A DNA stretch of 64,000 bases from Neocallimastix lanati (nom. inval.). Lineage: Eukaryota; Neocallimastigomycota; Neocallimastigomycetes; Neocallimastigales; Neocallimastigaceae. The translations under genes were made by a program, and so were the position numbers. Positions 48,546 through 60,889 of this stretch are shown piece after piece. Below the pieces are notes generated by a model. The model had not been told where the DNA came from, made no database searches, and worked only from the letters and a program-made list of their open reading frames with translations. The stretch spans positions 222,501 to 286,500 of the forward strand of contig JACVTC010000101.1 in NCBI GenBank assembly GCA_016946835.1. Direction: 5' to 3'. Within the stretch, counting starts at the first letter, position 1. Each line of letters starts with the position of its first letter.

Positions 48546-49532
48546 TGAATGAATTCTTTTGAAGAAAGTATAAACATGATTTATATAATAATGAAATGGA
48601 AGAATTAGCAATTAAAAAAAAAAAATTCTTTTTACCTCTCAAAGTGACGTTAACATTTTTGATTTATTAAGAGGCTTTTTTTTATTTTTATTTTTTTTTA
48701 TTTTTATTTTTATTTTATTTTATTTTATTTTATTTTATATATTATTATTATTATTTTTTTTTTTTCAATTATCCCATTTAAATAGAATTTCAAGTGAACT
48801 ATTTACTATTTATAAGATGTTCTTAAATTTGAATGTTGATTTGACACTATCAAAATAAATTTATATATTATAAAATAATAATAATAATAATAATTAACTG
48901 CTTGATAATAAATAACTGAATAAATATATAATAATTTTAAATTTAAAAAAAAAAAAAAAAAAAAAAGAACTTAATAGCTGATGTATATTATTATTATCAT
49001 TATTATTATTATTGAATAATTTTTTTTTTTTTTTTTGTTTTATTTATTTTTTATTTTTAATTTTTTATTTTTTATTTTATTTTATTTTATTTTATTTTAT
49101 TTTATTTTATTTTTTTTTTTGTTAGTTAATTAGTTAATTTTTTTTATACATATAATGAAAAGTATAATATATTTTACAATAATTAAAAAAAAAAAAAAAA
49201 ATAAAAATTCGGTTTATTTTTTTTTTTTTTTTTAAATCATGATTTATTAGTGATTTTTAGGTTTTTTTTTTTTTATTGTTAATTTTTAATTATTTTTTTT
49301 TAAAAAAAATATTAATATTATTATTATTTACTTTGTATTAGATATGCTTTTATGATAATATAAATTTATGCTTATAACATAAATATTTTTAATATTTACT
49401 TTTTAAAGAAAAAAAAAAAAAAAAAGAAAAAAAACAAAAAAGAAAAAAATTAAATTCATAGCCCTTCAATAAAAAATAATAATAATGGAGAATTCCTTTT
49501 ATATTTTATCACTTGGTATCTTATGAAATTAA

Positions 49533-49571
<39 letters not shown>

Positions 49572-49610
49572 ATATATAAATATTTATTTATCCATTAATT
49601 TATTTATATA
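48546..49610. other. Intergenic DNA
   Basis: TTTTA repeats (48690-48740, 49072-49110), several poly-A and poly-T tracts (48944-48966, 49535-49567). No gene. Confidence 0.6.
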
Positions 49611-49630
49611 ATGAATTGAGTTAAGCCATT

Positions 49631-50296
49631 TTAATTAACAGTAAGAATTTCAAATTCAAAGACCTTGTATTCCTTATCATCGAAACCATAGTAAGCACAG
49701 TCAGATCCTCTGTAAGTCTTACCGAAGAATGGAATACCTTCACGATCACACTTACAACAATAGGTTGGTGTACCATCTTTTTCATAACCACCAACAACTA
49801 ATTCTTGTGTAACCTTCTCAGAGTTAGTTGTACGTACCCATTGAACTCTAGATAAATCAGCAGTTAATATTTCGAACTTTTCACAAACAACTTCCTTACC
49901 ACCATAAGAAGTGTAACATCTGTTTTTATTTGGATCACAGTAACCTGGGTGAATACCACCTTCAACATTACCACGAGCAACACAGAAAGTCTTACCAAAA
50001 CTATTTGAAATAGCAATAGCATTGCTTGGCATAGAACCAGTGTATGGGACCCAAGTGTAAACTTGATTAGGATCTTTAGTAGTAATCTTATTTTGTTGTA
50101 ATTGTTGTTGTTCTTGTTCATGACTGGTTGAAGCTTCACTTTGGTCTGCAGATACTTTCCACATAGCTGGAGTTTGAGTTGGTTCCCAACCCATTTGTGA
50201 AGTATGTGGATGAATTAATTCATAAATAATACCTTCATATTCAACCTTAGCACCTTCTGGTTCATAAGAAATACTTGGTCTCCACTTTTCTACCAT
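49631..50296 (-). CDS. DM9 (DUF3421) lectin-like protein with N-terminal chitin-binding-like module
   Basis: A 221-residue protein. Residues 5-48 have the layout of a CBM5/12 (ChtBD3) module: Trp5, Tyr11, a V-x-Y-x-G-x-x-Y stretch (18-25), GWEPTQTP and Trp46. A Gln/Glu-rich linker (about 49-78) leads into two DM9-type repeats: WVPYTG...NAIAIS...FCVARG...HPGYC...YGGKE...FEIL (82-146), and VQWV...LVVGGY...YCCKC...FFGKTY...FEIL (about 152-218). DM9 proteins in invertebrates include mannose-binding lectins, so carbohydrate binding by both parts is likely. There is no signal peptide or membrane helix, so it is probably cytosolic or leaves by a non-classical route. Cysteines are present (CCKC). The start is set by the Trp just after the Met and the T/A-rich leader upstream on the minus strand. 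Confidence 0.82.
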   Translation of the reverse strand: MVEKWRPSISYEPEGAKVEYEGIIYELIHPHTSQMGWEPTQTPAMWKVSADQSEASTSHEQEQQQLQQNKITTKDPNQVYTWVPYTGSMPSNAIAISNSFGKTFCVARGNVEGGIHPGYCDPNKNRCYTSYGGKEVVCEKFEILTADLSRVQWVRTTNSEKVTQELVVGGYEKDGTPTYCCKCDREGIPFFGKTYRGSDCAYYGFDDKEYKVFEFEILTVN

Positions 50297-51020
50297 GTTG
50301 ATTATTTTTTATTTAATTTTATTTTTTTTTCTATTTTATTATTATTATTTTTTTTTTTTTTTTTTTTTGAAAAGTTAATAAAACTAAAAATCTATAATTA
50401 TATAATCAATAAATATAAATATATATATAATTTATTTTAGATTAAATATAAGAAAATATATAATTAATTAACAAATAATAATTAGAAAATATATATTTAT
50501 TTTAAAACTTTTCAATAAAAATATTCAATTATGTCATAATTATAAATAAAAAAAAAAATAAAATATAATATTATTTTAAAATTGTCAATAAAAATTTGTA
50601 AATAGTATTTAATTTGTTTTATTTTAAACTTGCCAATAATAAATATGTATTTTTTTAAATTTGTCAATAATAATATGTAATTATTTAAAACTTGTCAATA
50701 AAATATGTAATTATTTTAAATTATTAATAAGTAATAATTATAAATTTGATAATAATTTTAGTAATGAATATAAAATTATTAAAAAAAAAAAAAAAAAAAA
50801 TAGTAATGATTTTAATAATTTCAATTAAAATACATAATTACTTTAATATTGTTAATAAAATGTAATTACTTTAAATTATAAAATTATTAAAAAAAAAAAA
50901 AAAAAAATAGTAATGATTTTAATAATTTCAATTAAAATACATAATTACTTTAATATTGTTAATAAAATGTAATTACTTTAAATTGTCAATAAAATATTCA
51001 ATTATTTTAAAATTATCAAT
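50297..51020. repeat. Upstream region with degenerate TTGTCAATAAAA repeats and a 107 bp duplication
   Basis: TAAAA(C/T)TTGTCAATAAA-type units recur irregularly at about 50510-50720 and 50985-51020. Within this, a segment with a poly-A run, TAGTAATGATTTTAATAATT and TTAATATTGTTAATAAAATG is present twice in tandem (about 50770-50876 and 50877-50983), with 107 bp period. Non-coding. It includes the promoter side of the minus-strand DM9 gene. Confidence 0.75.
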
Positions 51021-51860
51021 TTATATGAACAAATGAATTTAATTTAAAATTTACTATATGTTATTAATCTATAATTAAATAATTTTATATTTTATTTAAA
51101 AAATAAATTGCAACAATTTTAAAATTTCAATAAAACAATTCACTCTAACTATCCATTCTAAATAACAAAAAGAAACTAATTATTTCAACTAATTTATTCT
51201 CATCAATTTAACATTTCAAACATAAACACACGTAAATTACCTTACAATTAAGAGTTTATATACCTATAGTGTAATGTAAATATAGAATATTTATGAATGA
51301 ACTCTTCTATTTAACTTTTTCTTCAGAAATATATATATATTTTTTTCTTCAGAAATAAATAAAAAATAAACAAAAAATATATAATAAATATTTAATAGGT
51401 ATTAATTATTTAATTAACTAATTAAACAATTTATTAAATGATATTAATATAAAAATATTAAAAATAACTATACCATATAATTATTAATATAAAATATAAT
51501 ATAAATGATTATAATACATAATATTTAAAAAAGTTAAAATAATATATAAATATTAAATTTATTATATATGAACATTTTTAATACTATTATTTATTAATTA
51601 TTCATTTATTAATTATTATCTATTCATTTATTAATTATTAATTAATTAATTAATTAATTAATTAATTATTTATTTATTCATTATTATTTATTCATTATTA
51701 TTTATTCATTATTATTTATTCATTATTATTTATTCATTATTATTTATTCATTATTATTTATTCATTATTATTTATTCATTATTATTTATTCATTATTATT
51801 TATTCATTATTATTTATTTACTATTATCTATAATTTTTAATTAATATAATTTATTTATTT

Positions 51861-51892
<32 letters not shown>

Positions 51893-52080
51893 TTAAAATT
51901 TTATTATTTAAAATTTATTTTTTATTGTTATCATTTAGAGTTGTTTTATTATTATTAGTATAGTAATAGTTAAAACTAGTAATGATAATAAAAATTTATA
52001 TTAAGTACTTTTTATTTAATAATTCATATATTAAGAATTGAAGAAATCTTATTTTTTTTTTTTTTACTCGAATAATAATA
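51021..52080. other. Intergenic DNA with TTCATTATTATTTA tandem repeats
   Basis: A TTATTTATTCATTA unit of 14 bp repeats about a dozen times at 51665-51825; otherwise AT-rich with no gene. Confidence 0.7.
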
Positions 52081-52810
52081 ATAAATAATAAATAATAAAT
52101 AATTGAATAAATAATAAATAATTGAATAATTAATAATAAATAATAAATAATAAATAATAAATAATAGAATAATAAATAATTGAGTAATAAATAATAAATA
52201 ATAAATAATAAATAATAAATAATAAATAATAAATAATAAATAATAAAAAGAGTATTTATTAATAAATAATAAATAATAAATAATAAAAAGAGTATTTATT
52301 AATAAATAATAAATAATAAATAATAAAAAGAGTATTTATTAATAAATAATAAATAATAAATAATAAAAAGAGTATTTATTAATAAATAATAAATAATAAA
52401 TAATAAAAAGAGTATTTATTAATAAATAATAAATAATAAATAATAAATAATAATAAAAAGAGTATTTATTAATAAATAATAAATAATAAATAATAAATAA
52501 TAATAAAAAGAGTATTTATTAATAAATAATAAATAATAAATAATAAAAAGAGTATTTATTAATAAATAATAAATAATAAATAATAAATAATAATAAAAAG
52601 AGTATTTATTAATAAATAATAAATAATAAATAATAAATAATAAATAATAAATAATAAATAATAAATAATAAATAATAAATAATAAATGATAAATAATAAA
52701 TAATAAATAATAAATGATAAATAATAAATAATAAATAATAAATGATAAATAATAAATAATAAATAATAAATAATAAAAATAATAAATAATAAATAATAAA
52801 TAATTGAATA
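52081..52810. repeat. 40/50 bp minisatellite within a TAAATAA array
   Basis: AAAAAGAGTATTTATTAATA is separated by AATAAATAAT triplet-like filler. AGTATTTATT starts at 52251, 52291, 52331, 52371, 52411, 52461, 52511, 52551 and 52601: nine copies, mostly 40 bp apart, with some 50 bp where the filler is longer. TAAATAA arrays flank it on both sides. Confidence 0.9.
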
Positions 52811-55404
52811 ATATTAAATAATAATGATGATATTAAATAATTAAATAATAATTTTATTATTATTATTAATATTTCAGTTTTCTATGATGTTACAAACATC
52901 TATTACAGTGTTAATCATCTGTTAATATTATGATTATGATTAGACGTATTCTTCTTTCAATGAAGCAACCTATGATGTGGTAATCCAATATCAAATGGTC
53001 TCTCTCTCTTTCTTTTTATATTTAAATTGTTTCGAACTTTTTTTTTATTTTATTTTATTTTTTTTTATACACTGTAGAATAATATATGCCATCCATATAT
53101 TGCAATAAATTGGTTTTATACTACTGAGAATATTCTATTTATTTTTTAAGTTTGATAATATTTTAATTATATTTAATTTTATTTAATTTTTTTTTTGTTT
53201 TGTAAATCTATTATTTCCTCTTTTATAGTTTACAATATATAAAATATATTAGTAATTTTGATGGTTTCACATAATGTCAATATAATTACACTATATATTA
53301 ACTTCTTTTAACATATATTAATTATACAATGACTATTTTATTTTATTTTATTTTATTTTCATTAATATTTGAATAATAAATTATGTTTAATGTCAACTAC
53401 TTTAAACTTTATTTAATATGATTTCATTAATAATATTTTTTTTTTTAATTCCACTTTACCAAATAATTAAAATGGTTCTTTTGACATATAAAATAATTCC
53501 ACTCAACTATATTATGAATATTTTTTACTATTAATTTTTTTTTTTTTTTTCTTTTTACATACATGACTTTGAAAATTTAAATAAGTAATCATATTCCTTT
53601 GAAATTTTAAAATCAATTTTATTTTATTATTTTTATTTTATTTTATTTTTATTTTATTTTATTATTTTTATTTTATTTTATTATTTTTATTTTATTTTAT
53701 TTTTTTATTTTATTATTATTACTATTATATATATATATATAATTTTTAGTAATTTCATTATTATATATATTTTAATACTTTCATTAGCAATTTTTTAAAA
53801 TATATATTCATATATTATTTTTTAAATGATACATTAATATATTGATAATATATGTTTTATATTTTACATAATAATAAATAATAGTAGTAATAATTAAAAT
53901 AATAATCATAAATCCAACAAAAATATAAAAATATATTAATATTGTTATAGACTCATTATCAGAAGGTCCCTTTTATTCAGTTTAAACAGTATCCATTTTC
54001 GCTTCCTTTTTTAAGAGGAACAATTATATTAATTTTATAATAATCTAACGTATATATAAAGTTTTACCGCTAGTGTAAATATTATTACAATGAACTCTGA
54101 GGGTTTCTTCATTGAAAAAAATAATTATTTAAACATTTTAAACATTTATTGGAAAAGCATTGCAAATCAATAGTACATTTTTCTTTAGAAATACAATAAT
54201 TTTTTAATTATTGTATCATATCTACAGGTATCAGTAATAAATTTATTTGTATTATTATTTACATCTGGAAAATCGAAAGTTTGATCAATATTTGTAAGTA
54301 AATATCAACTTTGCAATAATAATAATAACTTTGTATAAAACAAATCATTATTTACTTTTAATACTTTCATTTTTAATTAAAATCTTTTTCTTATTACTAC
54401 ATTGAATGTAAAAAATAAAATATAGAAATATAATTTGAATAATCATTTTAATATATGCTTATTATTTATTTATTTATTTAAGATATAATAACAAATGTTT
54501 TATATATTATTTATTATTAATTATAATATATTTATTGTTTGGTTTATAAACTCTAGTATTTTAATTTATTAAATTACTAGTTATTCTTAATAATAAGTTA
54601 TTTATTAGATATTTATTTTTAATTCTGCTGAATTTATTTATTTTTTTATAATTATGTTAAAAAATATTAAAAATTTTATGGCGTTAAATTATATAATATA
54701 AAAGCCACATTGCCAAATGTATTTAATATATAGACATATGATATAAAAATAAATATTATAAATACACATTATTAAATCTTATAATCAATAATCAATAATT
54801 CATAATAAATAAATAAATAAATAATAAATAAATAAAAAATAAATAAATAAATAAATAATAAATAATAAATGAATAATAAATAATTGAATAATAAATAGTT
54901 AAATAAATAGTAAATAAATAGTAAATAAGTTAATAATAAATAAATACATAATAAATAAATACATAATAAATAAATAAATAATAAATAAATAAATAATAAA
55001 TAAATAATAAAATTATATAAATAATGTTTAATAAAACAAAAGATAAAAATGTCAACAATTTAATTCTAAAAGGAATATATATGTATATATTTTTTCATTC
55101 ATTTCCAATTTTAATTATATTTATAATTTTAATTTTAATAATAATTCTCCTTTTTGTTTTTTTTTTTTTTTAATAAAAAGATTAAATTTTGGAGAAAAAT
55201 CTGATATTTATTTATTTAAGTTTTTTTTTTTTATAAAATAGATTATATACATCTTTTTAATTAATTAATTAATTAATTATAATTGAATTCTAATATTATT
55301 CCATTTATTTTATTATTTAATTAAGTATACTAATGTTGAATAAATTTAATATTTTTGATGGAAATCATTTGTTTAAATTTCATTTCGTTCTTAAGATGTA
55401 ATAA
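52811..55404. other. Gene-free region
   Basis: No gene. A less AT-biased patch at 52870-53010 and another at 53945-54130 have only short broken frames. TTTTATTTTATTATT repeats at 53625-53715. A fragment of the dispersed repeat family lies at 54678-54722 (ATGGCGTTAAATTATATAAT, AAAGCCACATTGCCAAATGT), matching the 5110-5182 end. AAATAAATAAT arrays at 54800-55010. Confidence 0.6.
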
Positions 55405-56196
55405 TTAATTTTCTTTTCTATTTACAAGTACGGCAAAGGTATAATCATAATCATTTCTTCCTTTAGCATATCCAAGTTTTTTAATAAGGAAATCATTTTT
55501 AACGGCTTCTCTGTAAATTAATTTTGGATCCATAGAATTGTTATAACCACCTGTTTTTAAATTACCTGAAATATAGGAAAAGTCAGTAATAATACCTGGA
55601 AATTCAACCCCTTCCTTAAATTGTCTTTCATATTCTTTTGCAAAACCTTCTGGGGTAAACCAATGATATGGTGAAGAAGTTATTATGAAGAGAACACCAT
55701 CATAAACAAGCCATTCTTTGGCTTTGACAAAAAATGTTTTTACTTCTTCTGGGGTGAAAAAGTGCATGACTCTACTCGCATGAATGGCTCCTAATGAGTT
55801 TGGTTCAAAATCCATATCATTTGGAACATAACCTTTCTTCAGATATAATCTTTTTCTATCTTCATCGGTAATATCTTTTCTTTTAACTATATAATCTAAT
55901 GAACCTTGTTCTATATCGTTAGCTATAACTATACTTCCTTTTTTTAATGCTGTGACAGCAGTTTCTCCATAGGAGGTACCTATATCTAATACAGGTAAAG
56001 GACAAGTAGAAGCAAAGTCCACAAATTCTTGTGAAGTTTCCATTAAGTCAACTGTAGCGTAACCTTTATTAGATAAAACTCTAATTCTACCGTCTGGTGC
56101 AGGATCCGGTAATTTTATATCTGGGACACTTGCAAGGTCTAAATCTGAGGCATGAACTCCCAATTTTTGAATTTGTAATTTACTTAGTTTATCCAT
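55405..56196 (-). CDS. Class I SAM-dependent methyltransferase
   Basis: A 263-residue single-exon protein with a Rossmann-type methyltransferase fold. Motif I is LPVLDIGTSYGETA (about 67-80, Asp71, Gly73, Gly77), the SAM-binding loop. The acidic post-I position is in VIANDIEQGSLDY (Asp94, expected to contact the ribose). Motif IV-like is LGAIHASRVMHFFTPEEV (135-152), followed by a helix and strand (AKEWLVYDGVLFIITSSPYHWF, about 159-180). The N-terminus (DKLSKLQIQKLGV) is a helix without signal peptide, so the protein is cytosolic. The substrate cannot be read from sequence; small-molecule methylation is the default guess. The compact form, and the absence of an intron, resemble bacterial methyltransferases, so horizontal acquisition is possible but not shown. 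Confidence 0.85.
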   Translation of the reverse strand: MDKLSKLQIQKLGVHASDLDLASVPDIKLPDPAPDGRIRVLSNKGYATVDLMETSQEFVDFASTCPLPVLDIGTSYGETAVTALKKGSIVIANDIEQGSLDYIVKRKDITDEDRKRLYLKKGYVPNDMDFEPNSLGAIHASRVMHFFTPEEVKTFFVKAKEWLVYDGVLFIITSSPYHWFTPEGFAKEYERQFKEGVEFPGIITDFSYISGNLKTGGYNNSMDPKLIYREAVKNDFLIKKLGYAKGRNDYDYTFAVLVNRKEN

Positions 56197-56634
56197 GATT
56201 TTAATAGTTTTTATTTTTATTTTTTATTTTTATTTTTTATTGTTTATTTTTTAATTTTTAATTTTTTTTATTTATTTATTTATTTATTGTTTTTTATTAA
56301 TTGATATAAAAGTTTTTTTTAATAAATTTTTTAAATTATTTACATATGAAAAAAAAAAAAAAAAAAAAAAAAAATTGACATATAAAATTTAAATATATAT
56401 ATTGTAATTAATTATTTAATTAAATTTAAAATTATAAATTTAATTTTTTATTATTAAGATACAGAATGGTTAATCGATCAATTATTGATCGGGATTATTA
56501 AAGTTTACAATTTTGTTCTACAATTTTCTAAAAATGTGGATACTTGCTATTTCTTCGTTAAACGCATCTACATTTAATGTAAAGTGTACCATATACATTA
56601 TTTATTATAATTTTTATATTAATAATATTTTTTA

Positions 56635-56692
<58 letters not shown>

Positions 56693-56734
56693 GTTGCTGT
56701 CATAATATATATATATATTTTTTGAGAGTTTTTT

Positions 56735-56783
<49 letters not shown>

Positions 56784-57080
56784 GTTAACTGAAATATAAT
56801 AATTATTTAAAATTTTTTGTATTGTGTTAAAATCTTTGCTTGTTATATTAAAATATTAAAAAATAAAATATTTTTCTTATTAATTAATATAATTAGAAAT
56901 TGTGATATTTTAAATATTATATTTATTATTTTATTTTTTATTTATAACATATTTTATTATTATTATATTTTTATAATTTTATATTTTTATTCATTACTTT
57001 TTTTTATTTATTATTTTTTATTTTTTATTTTTTATTTTTTATTTTTTTTATAATTAATGTTTCAATTTATTAATAATTAT
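56197..57080. other. Intergenic DNA, promoter side of the methyltransferase
   Basis: T-rich stretches beside the start codon, TTA microsatellite at 56636-56692, poly-T at about 56742-56780. Short frames here are low-complexity. Confidence 0.6.
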
Positions 57081-57084
57081 TAAT

Positions 57085-57840
57085 TTCGTTTATAGTTATA
57101 TACAACTGTTCAATTCCTTTGGGTATAAAACCTAAATGCACATTTAATGAAGTTTCACAAGAAATGGATTTATATGTCCTGAATATGAAACAATTAAATC
57201 CAAAATAACAAGAAATATATAAATAAACAGCTACCTCCTGATGTAACAAAATTTGATGAAATTCCTGATGAATCAAAATATTATAAAACAGTAAGAAATG
57301 AGAATTTTATAACATTCAAAAGTTTAAATTTAGTAATATTCCAACCCTCATTCCAAGAAAAATTATTTATGAAATATAATGAGGATATATTTGAAGATGG
57401 TATTTTTCATATTGCACCTAAATATTTAGTTATTTAGTGTTCATTACTTGTACTTATATCAAAGATTTAAATAATTTTTTAATCAACATCTTTTTTAATA
57501 TTAAAAACTAAAGAACAATTAGCTTGTAAAATGATATTTGAAGATAATAAATAAAAAAATACTAATAAATATAATAATAAAATTATAATAACTCCAAAAA
57601 TTTTTCATTGTGATTTAGAAAAAGGCATATCTAATACAGCAGAAAAAATATTTCCTAATACAAATATTAAATATTAAATACTGTATTTTGTATTATAAAT
57701 GAGCATTAGAGTTTAAAAAAGCGAATTATGTTATAATGATGTAAAATATAATAATTTATATATTTATTATAAAGTGGTTACAAACTTACCTTTTGTGAAT
57801 CCTGAATATATATAATTGATATTAATAGTAAAATTAGATG
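57085..57840 (+). pseudogene. Decayed Mutator-like (MULE) transposase
   Basis: Protein-like blocks follow on the plus strand with intervening stops: LPPDVTKFDEIPDESKYYKT (about 57231-57290), VRNENFITFKSLNLVIFQP, EKLFMKYNEDIFEDGIFHI, APKY (to ~57425), then KIFHCDLEKGISNTAEKIF (about 57596-57650), NTNIKY, and residues like ALEFKKANYVIMM. The pattern of a FHIAPK-type strand followed by HCDxEKxxxxAxxxxFP fits the MULE transposase core (DDE fold), with the second catalytic Asp in the HCD position. Frameshifts and stops are numerous. Copies of the GTTRCATTTC repeat lie immediately downstream, possibly the remains of its terminal repeat. Confidence 0.6.
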
Positions 57841-57900
57841 TGAAACAAATAATAATGACCAATTTTAGAAATATATTCGTTAATTTATTAATTTATTTAT

Positions 57901-58063
57901 TAAAATTTTGAAACACCACATTTTCTGAAATGCAACTTTTCTAAATAAAATTTCCATAAAATTTCTATAAAGTTTGACTGAATCATTATTTATTTATTAA
58001 TTTATTTATTTATTTATTTATTAAAATTTTAAAGAGCTACATTTTCCGAAATGAAACACTCCC
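57901..58063 (-). repeat. Two minus-strand copies of the dispersed GTTRCATTTC repeat
   Basis: On the minus strand, 57941 to 57901 reads GTTGCATTTCAGAAAATG, then TGGTGTTTCAAAATTTTA. 58063 to 58021 reads GGGAGTGTTTCATTTCGG, then AAAATGTAGCTCTTTAAAAT. Both are followed by AATAAATAAATTAA-type tails, as in the copies at 33202 and 63830. The core CATTTCnGAAAATG is nearly palindromic. Confidence 0.7.
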
Positions 58064-59758
58064 AACATATATATTAATTTAAAATTTCTAATAGTAAGTT
58101 AATAATATGATTTTCATTATTAAATTTAAATATATATTTATTATAATAATAACAATGAAAAAAATATATTTAAAAATTAGTATCATAATTTTTTAATTAC
58201 TTATAATATCAAGTAAAGAATTACTAAAAATAATTAATAAAACATTTTTATTGTTTTTTTTTTATTGCTATAGAAACCATTATCATTTAAATAAATAAAA
58301 AAAAAAAAAAAAAATTAAATTATTATGTTACATAACTTTATTTTATATTTGAACTTTTACAAGGGAAATTTTTTAATTAATTTAAAAACTTTATTATGTA
58401 AGTTTATTAATATATTAAAAGATTTTAAGTAAATTTTTTTTTTTTTTTATTTTTTAACATTTTTTTAAAATTTTAAAAATATTTTAAAGATTTTTTATTT
58501 TATTATAATATTAAATAATATTAATTAAATAATATTATGTTCATATTAATAAAATAAATACCATTTAAATACATATTTTCTTATTTAATATTTAATTAGA
58601 GTAAATAAGCCATAATGTTATTAAATGGAAAAAAAATATTAAATATAATAATTTGACATGAAATAAAAATATAGTTAGGTTTTAATTTTAATTAACAAAA
58701 ATGAAAAATTTTATATACTTATAATTAAAAAAAAAACAAGAAATATTTTATTTTTTTAATTTTAATTTAGTGTTTAAAATTAAATGAAATTTTGGATTAA
58801 TTAAATGTATTATATATAATTAGAGGAAAATAAAATCAAAAATCTGAATATAATCATAATTTTTTCCAATTAATTTTTATTTTTATAATATATTCCTTGA
58901 AAGATAAAAAAAATAAAAATTTGAAAAAGCAAAAATACGAATATAAAAAATCTATTTTTAATATTGTATAATAGTAATATAAGTGTTATTGAATGAAATA
59001 AAATATTTAATTAAAAATAATTTTAATATACGCCATAACAATAAATCTTTATTCTTTAATCATAAATGAAATATACAATTTATAATTTTTTTTATTATTA
59101 TTTATTTTAATAAAACAATCACAAATATTTTTTATTTTGATATAATTTAAGGAATACATATTAATATTAATAATAATATATATGCAGTTTAATAAATAAT
59201 AAAATTATTTATTAATATAATAATAAAATTAATAGTTATTTCTCTACTTTCAAATTTAATTTCGTAAATCATGATTTTTTTTTATTCTATTTAATAAAAT
59301 TAAAATTTAAGTTTATTATAATAAAAATAATAATTATTTTTATATTTTAAATAACAATTTTATTATTATAAAAAATAAAAATTATATTAATATATTATTA
59401 AAAATATTATTTTAAATTAAAAAAAAATAATCATTATTCTAAATTTAAATATTATTTATTAAATTTATATGGTAATTATAATTTAAATTTATTTATACAA
59501 AAAATAAATAAATAAATAAATAAATATTTTTATTATATATATTTAACAATAAAAAAAAAAAAGTTAAATAATTAAATTCTTTCAAATTATTTTTATTTAA
59601 TTAATGTGAACCATAATAATTAAACTTTTAATATATCATATTACAAATTAATAATTCAACTAAGGAAAAGTGAATTTTTTAATTTTTAATTCTATATATT
59701 ATATTATTAATAATTACTCATTTTTTTTTAATTATTTATTTTAGTTTTATGTTTTAAT

Positions 59759-59807
<49 letters not shown>

Positions 59808-60889
59808 CTATTATAGTTCATTTTTTTATAATAAAAAAAAATATAATAAAATTATTTTTTGAAATAAATATATATATTTATAATATATATTATTATATGA
59901 AAAATAAATAATTATCTTTATATTTTAGAGAAAAGTATTTTAAAAATTTTATAGATAAATTTTATGTTAATAAAAAAAAAAATTTAAATATAAAATATTT
60001 TATAATTCATTATTTAATGTAGCCAATTATATAACATAAAATATATATTGCTATTTTGATAAATTATAATATTAATACTAATATACTTTAAAGTAATTAT
60101 ATTTTGTATACATCATTGAAGTAATGTTTTTTAAATTAAATTAAAATTAATTAATTATTAATAAATATTATACACATAAAAGCTTTTTTAAATAAGTTTT
60201 TAGAATTAAAGGATTTCTTAAGGAATTAGTATTAAATTTATATTAAAAGTCCAATTTTTTAATAATAATGATAGTAATAATAAAGAATAATATATAATAG
60301 CAAAAAAAATTATGTTTATTATATAAATTCTAGTAATATGACCAAAAATCCATATATATTTTAATGAATTTAATATTTACCATTTGAATTTAATTAAAAA
60401 ACTAAATTTATTTCTATTATTTTTTTATGAAAAATATTTATATAATTTTGGCCCATTTTTTCAATATTTTTCCATTTTTTAATTTATTTCTTAACAATTA
60501 AGGTTTTTTAAAATCTTTTTTTTTTTTTATGTATATCATAATAGAATTTATTTTAAGTAATTATAATAATAATTAAAATTTATATATATATTTTTTTATT
60601 TTTTAAAACAATTCATTATGAAATTATACCAAAAAAAAAAAAGTATAAAAACATTATTATTTTCCAATTTTTTTTAAAATTCATATATTAATTATTTAAT
60701 TAATATAATAATAAAAGAACAGTAATAAAACAGTAATAAAACATTAATAATTAAAATTATTATTAAATTTGTAAATCTTTAAATCTATTTAGATATAAAT
60801 AATAATTTTATACTAAATATAAAAATAAAATATAGAATATAGAATAAAATATAAATATATATAAACATAAAAAAAAAAAAAAATTAAAA
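58064..60889. other. Gene-free region upstream of the beta-glucosidase
   Basis: About 2.8 kb with no gene. Homopolymers include poly-T at about 59761-59802. AAATAAAT near 59500-59525. GTAATAAAACAGTAATAAAA direct repeats at 60722-60745 and an A-rich leader directly before the start codon. No promoter element can be named with confidence. Confidence 0.6.

Noticed and set aside
47863-48642. Ile/Met and Leu/Ile/Tyr repeat frames on both strands
   Set aside because: Translations of TTA and AAATAAGT simple repeats.
52081-52810. CRISPR-like alternation of repeat and filler
   Set aside because: The filler is simple TAAATAA sequence, not unique spacers, the host is eukaryotic, and there are no cas genes.
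56513-57053. Two plus-strand frames of Ile/Tyr/Phe-rich sequence
   Set aside because: They run through a TTA microsatellite and T-rich DNA; no conserved pattern.
57070-57276. 68-codon minus-strand frame
   Set aside because: Antisense to the decayed MULE transposase, whose plus-strand translation carries the recognisable blocks.
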